Assembly: GCA_900545715.1 (NCBI GenBank)
Contig: URAJ01000013.1
Span: forward strand, 1 to 52,812
Length of the DNA stretch: 52,812 nt
Direction of reading: 5' to 3'
DNA from: an uncultured Opitutales bacterium
Lineage (GTDB): Bacteria; Verrucomicrobiota; Verrucomicrobiia; Opitutales; Intestinicryptomonadaceae
Shown: one piece after another, positions 42,960 through 51,998 of the stretch
Layout of the letters: every line of letters starts with the position of its first letter
How positions within the stretch are numbered: the stretch's first letter is position 1
Program-made: the position numbers and the translations under genes
The notes under the pieces: generated by a model
Database searches by the model: none
Seen by the model: the letters and a program-made list of their open reading frames with translations, nothing else
Told to the model about the DNA's origin: nothing

Positions 42960-43685
42960 TTAGCGCCAGTTGCTCCTGAGCCATTCAGGGGTTTTGACAA
43001 ACCTTATGAATTTTTTGATTCCCTTCACTTTGCCCGACAGGGCTTGGTCGGGAGTGGGATTCCCGTGGAAAACAATTATTTTGGCTTTTTCCGGGAGTCT
43101 CGGCTCAAAAAAGAAATTAAGGGGGAAGGGATACATGCAAATGTATTTGAAACTCGGCAGCCATTCGTCGGGCCAGAAGTTTATCATTCCCCTCTTTGAG
43201 ATTGCGTCGCTTACATACGCCTGCTCGTGGCGGAACGACGATTTTATCTTTTGCATATTTTCTATAAAATCGTCGTACAAAAATTTTAGCTTTCCGGCCT
43301 CGAAGCGGTAAACCGCCGTCTGCCCGACGCCCTGTTTGACTGAGGGCTTCCAGTGCCTGATAAATATAAAATCGCCGTCGATTGTAAAAAAGCCGTCTAT
43401 GTTCCCGACTATCACAACATCGAGGTCGAGAAACAGCACCCGCCCCTCCAAGCCCACATCGTCCCGAAAGAGCGACAACTTCCGCCAGCCTCTCTCTTTG
43501 TCGGGCGGAAGCGGCATATCGGGAAGGGGGCGCACAGAAACTTCCGGCAACAGGCCGTCGGCATTGTCGGTGAAGCAGATGAATTTAAACGGCAATGTCG
43601 TATTGCGCTCGACCATATTATACAGTCTATTGACGTACTCGGGGCCGTATTTGTCCCCCCATTTCATGCATGCTACCGTGTACAT
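42960..43685 (-). CDS. Glycosyltransferase with DxD motif
   Basis: This 241-residue cytoplasmic protein has a GT-A-like arrangement: an N-terminal VACMKWGDKYGPEYVNRL, FICFTDNADGL, the nucleotide/metal-binding LFLDLDVVIVG, a DHQ-equivalent segment RHEQAYVSDAI, and a late IIVFHGNPTP. The HG-P end with a metal-binding His is seen in several transferases that act on lipopolysaccharide or capsule. The donor and acceptor cannot be inferred. It lies next to a second glycosyltransferase on the same strand, convergent with the PslG-like gene, so it probably adds sugars to the exopolysaccharide or LPS. No signal peptide. Confidence 0.8.
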   Translation of the reverse strand: MYTVACMKWGDKYGPEYVNRLYNMVERNTTLPFKFICFTDNADGLLPEVSVRPLPDMPLPPDKERGWRKLSLFRDDVGLEGRVLFLDLDVVIVGNIDGFFTIDGDFIFIRHWKPSVKQGVGQTAVYRFEAGKLKFLYDDFIENMQKIKSSFRHEQAYVSDAISKRGMINFWPDEWLPSFKYICMYPFPLNFFFEPRLPEKAKIIVFHGNPTPDQALSGKVKGIKKFIRFVKTPEWLRSNWR

Positions 43686-43814
43686 AAGAAATAAGTTTTT
43701 TTATATAATCCCAAAATCGGCGCGCCTGTCAACTCCCTACTTTCCGATAATCCGAGGCGTTGGCGGTTAACAGATATGCTGCAATGTACAGCGCGCCAAA
43801 TTGCATAAAAAGCA

Positions 43815-44786
43815 CTACTTTGCCCCCGCAACCGAAAACTTCCGCAGGTTTTTTGAATAAAGGCGCCGCATATCGAGAAATCCCGGCTTGAGAAAGAAAA
43901 ACAGGTGGCGCTTTATATAGTTGGCAAGCGCCGCAAACGGCCGGAATTGCCCAAAAATATCGTCGGCTTTCCCCGCGTACGGCGTTTTAGACAAATAATA
44001 AAAATATGCAGGAGTGTACGGATGCGCCAAAAATGTGTATGGAATCTTCCACGGTTTGTCGGGCCCCGTAAAATGCACGATGCCTGGATTGTACACGGCG
44101 TCGCGGATATCGCTTTGCACGGCATATTTCATTTTGGGCTTTCTTCTAAAAAGGGGGGCTACAGAGTTCCATCTCTGAGGCAGAAATTTTTCATCGCCAG
44201 AGAAAATAATATTCAGCGCGTCTTGGTCGAGATATTTTGTTTTGCCTGAGAGTTTCGCGCTTATTTCAAAGAGTTTTTGGGCGGCGTTTATCTCGCGCAT
44301 TTTTGCCAGATTTAAAAGCATTACTCCGGAGTTAAAGTATCTCGAAAGTCCCAGAGATTTTATGTAAGACTCCCTTATAACATCGTCAACAACCCCTGCG
44401 CATACGTCTGAAATATCGATGTCGAAAAGTCCGCCTATGTCGCCCAAGACTATTGTGTCGCAATCTAAGTATATAGCCTTGTCTATGTCGTGCTTGATTC
44501 TCTCTATGCAGTAGCGGTAGCAGGATTCGAGCGAAATATGCTTGGCAATTACATAAAAGTTCTCAAAGAGCGATTTATCTACTTCGAGAAAATCAACGCA
44601 AACATTTTCAGTGCATAATTGCGCAATATTGCCTTTTGAACATTCTGAGAGGCCGCTATTAAGTATGTTAAATCGCAATTCGCGGCCGGTATTTGCGATA
44701 ATAGACGCCATTGAGGCGCACAGGTGCGGCGCGTAGTTGTCGTCGCTTGCCATAAATATCTCAACTGGTTGCCGCTTTGGACGCAT
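43815..44786 (-). CDS. Glycosyltransferase family 8 (LgtC/RfaJ-like)
   Basis: This 323-residue GT8 enzyme retains the anomeric configuration when transferring galactose or glucose from a UDP-sugar, typically during LPS or capsule synthesis. Diagnostic segments are IFMASDDNYAPHLCASMASI, AIYLDCDTIVLGDI with the DxD metal site, YFNSGVMLLNL, LDQDALNIIF and VHFTGPDKPW, with its metal-binding His. The C-terminal region is basic and aromatic (HLFFFLKPGF), consistent with membrane association. The ATG at 44786 is chosen; the frame continues six codons to a TTG. It precedes the other glycosyltransferase by 129 bases on the minus strand. Confidence 0.93.
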   Translation of the reverse strand: MRPKRQPVEIFMASDDNYAPHLCASMASIIANTGRELRFNILNSGLSECSKGNIAQLCTENVCVDFLEVDKSLFENFYVIAKHISLESCYRYCIERIKHDIDKAIYLDCDTIVLGDIGGLFDIDISDVCAGVVDDVIRESYIKSLGLSRYFNSGVMLLNLAKMREINAAQKLFEISAKLSGKTKYLDQDALNIIFSGDEKFLPQRWNSVAPLFRRKPKMKYAVQSDIRDAVYNPGIVHFTGPDKPWKIPYTFLAHPYTPAYFYYLSKTPYAGKADDIFGQFRPFAALANYIKRHLFFFLKPGFLDMRRLYSKNLRKFSVAGAK

Positions 44787-45019
44787 ATCTAAAATTTTTG
44801 GCAATTACATCTGTTTTTATCCCATTATGCAACCCAAAACGCCCTTCGCCTTTCTTGTTCCCGAATGCGAAGTTTTTATCCCGCAATTCTATTTTTAAGA
44901 CCGAATAAAAAAAGCGCCGCTTTGTCGGCGGCGCCTGAAAAGAAGAATTGAGTTTTGAGTAGAACGGACGGGAAATAGAAAGGGGCGCACCCGTGCAGGG
45001 CGCGCCCCCGTATTGCCTA
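44787..45019. other. Divergent-side spacer with terminator
   Basis: Holds the AT-rich leader of the GT8 gene and, at 44907-44935, the terminator of the sodium-cycle operon arriving from the right. No other feature is seen. Confidence 0.5.
44907..44935 (-). terminator. Terminator of the oadB operon
   Basis: On the minus strand GCGCCGC and GCGGCGC pair around a 7-nt loop and seven Ts follow. It lies about 85 bases after the oadB stop. Confidence 0.9.
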
Positions 45020-46612
45020 TTAGTGTCCTATTGTTGCAATAAAGTATCCCGCAACGAGGGCAGTGCCTATGACGCCCGCAACATTCGGTCCCATGGCGTG
45101 CATGAGCAGGAAGTTTGTCGGGTCCGCCTTTTGCCCTTCGATCTGCGATACGCGCGCCGCCATCGGAACAGCCGACACGCCCGCCGAACCAATCAGAGGA
45201 TTGACTTTGTCTCCGCCAAACAGGTTCATGATTTTCGCCATGATTACGCCTGCCGCAGTGGAGAAGCCGAAGGCGACAACGCCCAAGGCGAGTATTGAAA
45301 GAGTATCAACGCGCAGGAATCTGTCGCCGGTCATCGTAATGCCGACAGACGTTCCGAGGAATATAGTAACGACGTTTATAAGCTCGTTTTGCGCGGCCTT
45401 GCTCAAGCGCTCGCAGACGCCGCATTCGCGCAGGAAGTTGCCGAGCATCAGCATCGCGACAAGCGCGGAAAGGTCGGGCACGAGCAATATGCAGAATATC
45501 GTGACGACAAGCGCAAATATCAGCTTTTCCAAGCGGGAAACTTTCCTTAGGCTCTTCATTCTGATCTTGCGTTCCTTTTCAGTTGTCAGCAGGCGCATAA
45601 TCGGCGGCTGGATAATCGGCACAAGCGCCATATAGCTGTATGCGGCAACCGCTATCGGGGCGAGAAGATGCGGGGCGAGCTTGTTTGTTATAAATATCGA
45701 AGTCGGGCCGTCGGCGCCGCCTATGATGCCAATGGAAGCCGCTTCCTGCGAAGTGAACCCGAGGTATACCGCGCCTATGAAGGTCGCAAATACGCCGAAC
45801 TGGGCGGCTCCGCCCAACAGAAGGGTTTTCGGGCGCGCAATCAACGGGCCGAAGTCGGTCAAAGCGCCTACGCCGAGGAAAATGAGGGGCGGGAATATTT
45901 CAAGAAGAACGCCCATTTGTATGTAGTAATACAGTCCGCCGGTTCTCGCGCTGTACACGTCGACGAGCTTTTCGCCGTTTACAACTCTTTTGCCGGGCGC
46001 TGTGAGCACATCGGTGACATCACCGGTAGTCTGCGCCCACACCAGCAGGTCGGAGCCTTTCAGGTCGAGCACTTTGCCTTTGAAGGGCACTTTAAACGAC
46101 ATGTTCGCTTCCGAAGCCTCTTTGTCCGTTTCCGCGTCCGAATAGTCGGGGCGGACAACTGCTACGAGGTCCGGTATGCCCTTCGCTTTTTTTAGAGTGT
46201 CTTTGCGGCTCTCGGCGCTTGTGACGTCTTCAATAAAACGGAAGTAGGCCTCGACGTCCTTCTGGGCTTCGGCCTGTGTTTCCTCTGCCTTTTTTACTAT
46301 GTCGGACACCGACTTTGGCAGGTGTTTCACTACCCTCGGAACGAAAACCTTGTCACCTTCGGAGACAAACAGGGCGGTAGTTGTCCCTTCCGCGGGGGAA
46401 ATAAGAGCGCCGGCAGGCTTGTTGAGCACGCCTTCCGTCGGGAGGTTCGCAAGCAGCGCGCCGAACGCTATCGGAACGAGCAATAGCGGCTCGAATTCCT
46501 TAAATCCCGCCAGATACATGAGCACCGCAACGACGCCCCACATTACAATCATTCGCCAGTCGACATACAGGAACCCTGTGTCGCAGGCCAGATCTATTAA
46601 GCTTTTTATCAT
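45020..46612 (-). CDS. oadB: Sodium-translocating decarboxylase beta subunit with lipoyl-like insertion
   Basis: OadB is the integral membrane subunit that decarboxylates carboxybiotin and exports Na+, as part of oxaloacetate, methylmalonyl-CoA or glutaconyl-CoA decarboxylase. About nine membrane helices are visible, with the conserved [14 protein letters not shown] (about residue 298), [20 protein letters not shown] and [15 protein letters not shown]. At 530 residues it is about 100 longer than usual: between FGALLANLP (residue 57) and [10 protein letters not shown] (about 228) lies a soluble insertion. Its ends, [17 protein letters not shown] and [18 protein letters not shown], resemble the two halves of a biotinyl/lipoyl-type beta-sandwich but lack a modifiable MKM lysine. 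The small subunit gene lies 21 bases upstream. The alpha and biotin subunits are not in the window. Confidence 0.93.
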   Translation of the reverse strand: MIKSLIDLACDTGFLYVDWRMIVMWGVVAVLMYLAGFKEFEPLLLVPIAFGALLANLPTEGVLNKPAGALISPAEGTTTALFVSEGDKVFVPRVVKHLPKSVSDIVKKAEETQAEAQKDVEAYFRFIEDVTSAESRKDTLKKAKGIPDLVAVVRPDYSDAETDKEASEANMSFKVPFKGKVLDLKGSDLLVWAQTTGDVTDVLTAPGKRVVNGEKLVDVYSARTGGLYYYIQMGVLLEIFPPLIFLGVGALTDFGPLIARPKTLLLGGAAQFGVFATFIGAVYLGFTSQEAASIGIIGGADGPTSIFITNKLAPHLLAPIAVAAYSYMALVPIIQPPIMRLLTTEKERKIRMKSLRKVSRLEKLIFALVVTIFCILLVPDLSALVAMLMLGNFLRECGVCERLSKAAQNELINVVTIFLGTSVGITMTGDRFLRVDTLSILALGVVAFGFSTAAGVIMAKIMNLFGGDKVNPLIGSAGVSAVPMAARVSQIEGQKADPTNFLLMHAMGPNVAGVIGTALVAGYFIATIGH

Positions 46613-46633
46613 AGTTCGACAATCGGTTGGAAG

Positions 46634-46798
46634 TTATTTCTTTGAATTTTCAAAAGTCGTAAAAAACTTACCGATGAGGGCCGTAAGTATCGACTGGAAC
46701 GCCAATACAAACATCACCAGTAAAAATCCCGCGGTGCAGAAGCCGGCCATCTGCCAGATGGTCGGGTGCATCGGAATAAGTGTTTCAGCGATAATCAT
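46634..46798 (-). CDS. Small membrane subunit, OadG-like
   Basis: This 54-residue protein has one membrane helix (MAGFCTAGFLLVMFVLAF) followed by a basic, aromatic end (GKFFTTFENSKK). It fits the gamma subunit position of a sodium-pumping decarboxylase, which is a short single-span protein that assembles alpha and beta subunits, although it lacks the long cytoplasmic tail and His-rich end of the classical OadG. An AGGAGA Shine-Dalgarno sequence lies before the ATG at 46798. It lies between the antiporter gene (15 bases upstream) and oadB (21 bases downstream), so the three form one operon. Assignment rests mostly on position and topology. Confidence 0.7.
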   Translation of the reverse strand: MIIAETLIPMHPTIWQMAGFCTAGFLLVMFVLAFQSILTALIGKFFTTFENSKK

Positions 46799-46813
46799 AT
46801 TCTCTCCTTTTTT

Positions 46814-48142
46814 TTAGATGAAAAATTTAAACCATAAGCATACCGCGCTAATAGCGAGCGAAATGCCGGTCACTATCACGCCGTACTTAAAGAAATACAT
46901 GAATGTAATTTTATGCCCGTGCTTTGCGGAGTTTTCCGACACTATGACGTTGGCCGCAGCGCCTATAATAGTCATGTTGCCGCCAAGACACGCGCCAAGT
47001 GAAAGGCTCCACCAGAGCGGGTGGGCATATTCGGCGCCCATTACTTTCTCGATTTCAAGAATCATCGGAGCCATGGTCGCCGTGTAGGGAATGTTGTCTA
47101 TTATCCCGGATATTATTCCGGAGCCCCAAAGGATAATCATTGAAGTGGCGGACTGAGAACCGTGGGTGGCGTCGAGTATGGCGTCCGCCATCATCTTTAT
47201 GCCCCCTGAGGCTTCAAGCGCGCCGACTATTATAAAAAGCCCTATGAAAAAGAATATGGTATTCCATTCGAGTTCCTTGAATACTTCTTCGGGCTTCTCA
47301 AAAATAAGCAGAACAGCCGCGCCCATTAGGGCTATCGTAGAAGTCTGCATGCCTATGGCGTCGTGGAGGGCAAATCCTAATATTACAAGCCCCAAAACCA
47401 CTATCGACCTTACCGCGCACGATACGTCCGTCACGCACTTTTCCTTGCCGCCGGAGCGTGCCAGTTCGGCTATCTTATCCTCCGACGCCACAAGGCTCTT
47501 TCGGAAGGCGAACATCAAAAACGCGCAAACCGCCACCATTATTATCAAAACTATCGGCGTGAGCTCGTTTATAAAATCCATAAAAGACAAGTTGGCAGCA
47601 CTTCCGATTATGATGTTTGGCGGGTCTCCTATAAGAGTCGCTGTTCCGCCGATATTTGACGAAAATATCTCGGCTATCAAGAAGGGCACCGGATTTATAT
47701 CGAGCTTTTCGGCTATTGCAAATGTCATCGGCATTACGAGAATGACGGTAGTCACATTGTCGAGAAATGCGCTTATGAAGGCCGTGAAAAATGCGAGTGC
47801 GGGGAGTATAAATATTGGCCTTCCGCGCGTGAGCGAAAGCAACTTTACCGCCGCATAGTTGAATATGCCGCTCTTTGCTGCAATTGAAACGATTATCATC
47901 ATCGAAATCAGCAGGAAGATTACGTTGAAGTCGATGTAGTTTATGTAGTAGTGGGCGTTGGCGGCGCCTTCGGAGGTTTTATCCTGGCTCACCAAGCCGA
48001 GAAATATGGCAGCGCACGCGCCTATGAGCGCCACTGTCACTTTGCTTATTTTCTCAGTGGCTATAAATATATAGGCGAGAATTAAAATCAGCCCGGATAG
48101 GAAAACCGCATGCGCTTGGGCAAAACTGTGTATTGATTCCAT
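46814..48142 (-). CDS. Na+/H+ antiporter of the NhaD/ArsB (ion transporter) superfamily
   Basis: This 442-residue inner-membrane transporter has about twelve membrane helices. NhaD-like signatures are AFISAFLDNVTTVILVMP, SNIGGTATLIGDPPNIIIG and the second-half counterpart SGIIDNIPYTATM with LGACLGGNMTIIGAAANVI; the repeated halves show the inverted pseudo-symmetry of the family. It exchanges sodium for protons. Co-location with the decarboxylase subunits links it to one sodium cycle: the decarboxylase exports Na+ and the antiporter converts the gradient. The 5' leader carries a GGGCGG/CCGCCC hairpin about 31 bases before the start. ArsB-type arsenite transport is less likely because no ars genes are present. 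Confidence 0.93.
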   Translation of the reverse strand: MESIHSFAQAHAVFLSGLILILAYIFIATEKISKVTVALIGACAAIFLGLVSQDKTSEGAANAHYYINYIDFNVIFLLISMMIIVSIAAKSGIFNYAAVKLLSLTRGRPIFILPALAFFTAFISAFLDNVTTVILVMPMTFAIAEKLDINPVPFLIAEIFSSNIGGTATLIGDPPNIIIGSAANLSFMDFINELTPIVLIIMVAVCAFLMFAFRKSLVASEDKIAELARSGGKEKCVTDVSCAVRSIVVLGLVILGFALHDAIGMQTSTIALMGAAVLLIFEKPEEVFKELEWNTIFFFIGLFIIVGALEASGGIKMMADAILDATHGSQSATSMIILWGSGIISGIIDNIPYTATMAPMILEIEKVMGAEYAHPLWWSLSLGACLGGNMTIIGAAANVIVSENSAKHGHKITFMYFFKYGVIVTGISLAISAVCLWFKFFI

Positions 48143-48270
48143 AATTATTCCAACTTGTACATTGTTAGGCTCGGGCGGAATCCGCCCACGGCGATAATTT
48201 GCCGATTAAGACAAAGATATTAGGACGCAGTTGACATAAAGCGTCCACAGTGCAAACAGTACAGTTTGCC
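48143..48270 (-). promoter_or_regulatory. Leader of the antiporter operon
   Basis: The leader contains GCAAAC/GTTTGC with a 6-nt spacer (48252-48269) and GGGCGG-AAT-CCGCCC (48173-48187). The second hairpin lies in the transcribed leader, about 31 bases before the ATG, where it could control translation. I do not recognise a known sodium riboswitch in it. Confidence 0.35.
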
Positions 48271-48660
48271 TCAAATTAACAGATTGCAGATAGTATGCGA
48301 GTGTCCGCCGCTATTTCTAAAAGAAGTCTTTGGAAACGGACAAAAACGGTGGTCGTTTTCCGAAACGACAGCCAAATAGAATAAATTTACAATTTCTCTT
48401 ACGGCGTATTGAGGAGCGCATGCGGAGTCGAAGCAGTCAAGCTTTTCGCGCAATTTTGAGCGCCTCTCGCGCAGCTTGTCGGCGGAAGCCGAGGGAAAAG
48501 ATTGGGGTAGGGCATATATGCTCAAAGAGTCAGCCCCGGAATGAATGAAAGACGAGTCCCCATTCCCGTCGGGGAGTTGGCAAACGCCCCAGTCGGCCTT
48601 CCCGACAGCCGCTCCTGCGAAGGTTGCAAAAAATAAAAGGACTGTTATTATCGCTTTCAA
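48271..48660 (-). CDS. Small exported protein of unknown function
   Basis: This 129-residue frame starts with TTG and encodes a clear signal peptide (KAIITVLLFFATFAGAAVGKA). The mature part contains a charged helix (SADKLRERRSKLREKLD) and seven cysteines (including VCQLP, LDCFDSACAP and RFCPFP), which could form disulphides in the periplasm. No family is recognised. No ATG start is available and no Shine-Dalgarno sequence is obvious, so the gene remains tentative. It could share a transcript with the antiporter operon downstream. Confidence 0.45.
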   Translation of the reverse strand: MKAIITVLLFFATFAGAAVGKADWGVCQLPDGNGDSSFIHSGADSLSIYALPQSFPSASADKLRERRSKLREKLDCFDSACAPQYAVREIVNLFYLAVVSENDHRFCPFPKTSFRNSGGHSHTICNLLI

Positions 48661-48775
48661 TTAAAAAAAAGCAAATTTTCCGCCTTTTGCCAATTAGTCA
48701 AGCATTTATTTTTGAAATATTGCAGAGTTGCCGGAACTTTTTTATCCTAAGCGCAATCGATATGCCTTTGCCTTA

Positions 48776-49531
48776 TTATCTTCTATTTTTTACATCAATG
48801 TTTGGCGGTTTTTCCCCAAGCATGTTGCGCTTGAAATTGTTTGTGACTTTGTCCGGAGGAATAAAATCTACTCCGCTTGAAACAAATTTTATTGAGCCGT
48901 CGGGAAGGGCTATAAAATAGACGAGCTCGCAATTCCAAATCTCGGTATCCACTTGGCAGTTGGCTTTTTTGCACAAATATTTAAGGGCGGCCTTTACCGT
49001 AGCCTTGTGCCCGACCAAAATAAAATCGCCACAATCGCCCTCCAAAGCCTCCTCTATGGTTTCCGCCACACGCGCGTCGAGCTTTTCTCCAAAATTGTCC
49101 GCATATACCCAGTTGTCTGAAAGTTTTGAGTCTTTGGAAATTAACGATGGAAATAGCTTGTCGAGCTCGGCGAGGCTCCTGCCTTTAATGTCTGGAATGC
49201 CCTCTTTGTGGGTGCGCTCTTGTATTTCCGGTGTAAGAATCATTTTGATGCCCAACAGTTTGGAGATTTCAGAAGCGGTCTCTACTGTCCTGAGATACGG
49301 GGAAACATATATTTTCCCTTTAAAGCCAATTTCTTGAATGCGCTGTGCCAACAACTTTGCCTGCTCTACCCCCAATCGAGTCAGAGACGGGTCTCCGCCG
49401 GATGTTCTCTGCCCGTGCCTCGCGACGTATATCCGCCTGAAATCGCGCGAATCCGAAAAACTTTCGGCATTTGAGAAAACCCCGACGTACGCCAGAATTA
49501 TAAAAAATACGAAAATCTTTGCTGCTTTCAT
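48776..49531 (-). CDS. Exported histidine phosphatase (phosphoglycerate-mutase-like)
   Basis: This 251-residue protein belongs to the histidine phosphatase superfamily. A signal peptide (KAAKIFVFFIILAYVGVFSNA) is followed by the phosphohistidine motif VARHGQRTSG, then SPYLRTVETA, the conserved Glu region TPEIQERTHKEG and the second histidine in LVGHKATVKA. Exported members are phytase- or acid-phosphatase-like or act on sugar phosphates and lipid A; the substrate cannot be stated. The ATG at 49531 yields the signal peptide, while the longer frame up to 49645 has no such sense. It is an isolated minus-strand gene, 245 bases... from neighbours and with no clear operon. Confidence 0.88.
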   Translation of the reverse strand: MKAAKIFVFFIILAYVGVFSNAESFSDSRDFRRIYVARHGQRTSGGDPSLTRLGVEQAKLLAQRIQEIGFKGKIYVSPYLRTVETASEISKLLGIKMILTPEIQERTHKEGIPDIKGRSLAELDKLFPSLISKDSKLSDNWVYADNFGEKLDARVAETIEEALEGDCGDFILVGHKATVKAALKYLCKKANCQVDTEIWNCELVYFIALPDGSIKFVSSGVDFIPPDKVTNNFKRNMLGEKPPNIDVKNRR

Positions 49532-49829
49532 GTTGCTTATGACAACTTTGACCGACAAATGTTTTAATTTGCAATGCCGACTTAGATTATGAGCCAATCT
49601 GCTAAGCGCGGCGTGTACAACCGGGCGCGCCTTGCCTTTACCCATTAAAAGTTTTGCGTAAAGAGCGAAGTATGCGAAAAAAAACTACCGCCGCAAATAC
49701 GCGCCATCTTCGGAACAGCCGCGTACATAAAATCTAACAACGCATTTCTAAGAAGAATGCGCTGTTAGCGGCAAGATTTTGTTCTCATCTCAAAAGACTG
49801 CGCGGCAATCTGTGCAATCCCAAGCCGGT
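49532..49829. other. Spacer with a terminator
   Basis: Apart from the terminator-like hairpin at 49735-49767 and a short AT-rich leader before the phosphatase, nothing recognisable is present. Confidence 0.4.
49735..49767 (-). terminator. Terminator-like hairpin after the alpha-galactosidase
   Basis: On the minus strand TAACAGCGCATT and AATGCGTTGTTA form a 12-bp stem with one G-T pair. Only a short T run (GATTTTATG) follows, so termination efficiency is uncertain. Confidence 0.55.
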
Positions 49830-51998
49830 TTATTTTTTAAAGAAAACTTTAAAATCGCAATCTGAATTTCTTGAAGAATCTTTTCCTTTAAATGTAATTG
49901 CGGCGACGCCGTCGGCGACTTCCGCGGAAGCCTCAGCCGTCGATTCAACCCTGTCGAAAGAATATCCCTTTGGAATGGAAACGAACATTTTTAGAGGGAA
50001 GTTCTCTACGAGTGAAATGGTGCCTTCGAGCGAATTTTTTGAGGAGTCGAATTTGGCGGATTTAAACTCAAAGCCGCTCTGGGCGATATGCCTGTCGGTC
50101 GCGAGAATTTGCGGTGCGGGGGAAGCCTTGCGCAGTATGGCGATTCTCACCCCGCGCGCAGGAACTTTTATTGTGAGCGGAAGCTTTATTTGCCCCATAT
50201 ATTTCTGGGTCCAAAATTCAAATGCGTCGTAAGCCACATCCTGGCAAACTCCGAGCTCCTTGGCGGATGTGGATATATCTGCCTCCTTGTCGGTCCAATT
50301 AAAGAACGCAACCACATTGTAGTCTCCCAATACGGGATTTCTAACCGTGAGATTCCATATCGGAAGCATCGAAAAATGCGGATAAATGGACATCGGGCGC
50401 ACATCCGCCACAGGGAGAGTCTGTTGAAGGATTTTCATTTTTTCAGAATCGACCCCCGCGAGCTTGTCGCCAAAAAATGTAAGCTGGCCGGGAAGCGCGA
50501 CAATCGTAGCCTCGACCCTTGCAGTCTCGATAGGCAGATCCTTTACGAGGATGGTGTCGGGGTCGGAAATCATCGATATGTTGTGCGTAAATATCTGGTT
50601 GACCGTGCACTTTGCCTGATTGAGAACATTCTTCCATTGAATTGGCATATTGGGGTGTACGACATCCGCGCCTGTGCGCGACATTTCAGCGTACGCGGCT
50701 TCCGGTCCCGAGGTGTGCCCTTGGCATGCGAGGAAAATGGCATCGTCGCCAATACCCTCCCTGAATGCAATCACGCACAGTTCAAATGGGTTCGGGCATG
50801 ACGGATCGCTAAACTGTGCGCGGATTTCCGGCCTTTCGTATAGATGCGCGCAATACCCATTGTTGCGCCCGGACATTCCGTCGATTTTGAAAAATTCGTA
50901 GCCCCAGTCTTCGCGTGCGATTTTAAAAATATTGCGCAAGTGCTCGCGGGCGGCGGGGACTGTCGGGTCGAGAGTATATTTGCCATTCCACGATGAAATG
51001 GGCTTTCCGTCGGGAGAATGCAGAAACCAGTCTTTGTGCTGGCGGTAAAATTCTTCGTTTCCCGTTCCGAAGGGAGCCATCCAAATGCCGGGGCGGAATC
51101 CGAGAGCGCGAATGTCTTGCGCGAGCTGCTTCATTCCCTTTGGGAACTGATTTTGGTTTGTTTCGAGATTCATGTTGTAGAATTTCGATACGGGCAGTTG
51201 GTCGGAATTGCCCTGCCAAGATTCGATAGACCATATTTCGCAGCCGAAAGGTTGAAGAAATTTTTTGCCGATGCGCGCCTCAGCGAGGTTGTCTTCGGCG
51301 GTGGCCTTGTCGAAATAAGTGTTCCAAGACATCCAGCCCGTCGGAGTTTTTGGACAGCGTTTTTTGTCGAGCGGCTTGTAATAGGGAACGTATCTATTTT
51401 TCAGGAAGTCTTTTTGGATATCGAAAATGAAGTGGGCTTCTGCGGCCTCTGATATTTCACCGGAGAGGGAGAAGTCGAAACTTCCGTTGCCGAGGGAAGA
51501 TAATTTTACGGAGTCTGAAAATATTCTAAGCATAGTGTCGGACTGCGGAGAGAATAGGGAATCGCAAATTGCGGAGTCCGGAGAGTTGACGCCAAGCTGA
51601 AGGACGCGCTCGCCTTTTTGGGGAATGGAGCTGCATGCGAAGGCGTCGGAGAGGAATGAAATTTTGCCGTTGAAAGAAAGCCTTCCCTTATATGATTGGG
51701 CAGTGCGGTGGTAGAAGAATATTTCGAGGCGGTTTGAGTTTTCCGGGAAAGTGATGTAGCCCTGGACGTCGCCTTTATTGTCGACTATGGCGAGCCTGTT
51801 TTTTACGCCGTCGCGAGAATCTGCGATTTTCCAGTTATTGCCGTTGTTGGAAAATGAAAATGAACCTGCAATTTTCACTGAGCCATTGTCGGCCTGCAAA
51901 GATGATGAATTTTCGTCGAAAGATAAATTCCAATCTGCGAAAAGCGAGGACGATATAAGAGACGATATTAAAATGAGAGTTTTTATAAAGGTGCGCAT
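49830..51998 (-). CDS. Secreted alpha-galactosidase-like glycoside hydrolase (GH36/GH27, clan D)
   Basis: This 722-residue exported enzyme probably releases alpha-linked galactose (or a related sugar) from oligosaccharides. A signal peptide (MRTFIKTLILISSLISSSLFA) precedes an N-terminal beta-sandwich of about 210 residues. The TIM barrel starts at PTGWMSWNTYFDKA and contains the nucleophile Asp in YEFFKIDGMSG (about residue 372) and the acid/base Asp in SRTGADVVHPN (about residue 442). A C-terminal beta domain follows, with an extra 90-residue module from ATDRHIAQSGFEFKSA. The order and motifs fit GH36-type better than short GH27. It is a single-gene unit; its AT-rich leader borders the unusual C-poor spacer. 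Confidence 0.88.
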   Translation of the reverse strand: MRTFIKTLILISSLISSSLFADWNLSFDENSSSLQADNGSVKIAGSFSFSNNGNNWKIADSRDGVKNRLAIVDNKGDVQGYITFPENSNRLEIFFYHRTAQSYKGRLSFNGKISFLSDAFACSSIPQKGERVLQLGVNSPDSAICDSLFSPQSDTMLRIFSDSVKLSSLGNGSFDFSLSGEISEAAEAHFIFDIQKDFLKNRYVPYYKPLDKKRCPKTPTGWMSWNTYFDKATAEDNLAEARIGKKFLQPFGCEIWSIESWQGNSDQLPVSKFYNMNLETNQNQFPKGMKQLAQDIRALGFRPGIWMAPFGTGNEEFYRQHKDWFLHSPDGKPISSWNGKYTLDPTVPAAREHLRNIFKIAREDWGYEFFKIDGMSGRNNGYCAHLYERPEIRAQFSDPSCPNPFELCVIAFREGIGDDAIFLACQGHTSGPEAAYAEMSRTGADVVHPNMPIQWKNVLNQAKCTVNQIFTHNISMISDPDTILVKDLPIETARVEATIVALPGQLTFFGDKLAGVDSEKMKILQQTLPVADVRPMSIYPHFSMLPIWNLTVRNPVLGDYNVVAFFNWTDKEADISTSAKELGVCQDVAYDAFEFWTQKYMGQIKLPLTIKVPARGVRIAILRKASPAPQILATDRHIAQSGFEFKSAKFDSSKNSLEGTISLVENFPLKMFVSIPKGYSFDRVESTAEASAEVADGVAAITFKGKDSSRNSDCDFKVFFKK

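Noticed and set aside
46814..48142. Arsenite efflux pump ArsB
   Set aside because: The superfamily signature fits, but there is no arsR, arsC or arsA nearby and the operon partners are sodium-pump subunits.
48143..48270. Sodium riboswitch in the antiporter leader
   Set aside because: The leader has hairpins, but I could not recognise the conserved core of any known riboswitch class.
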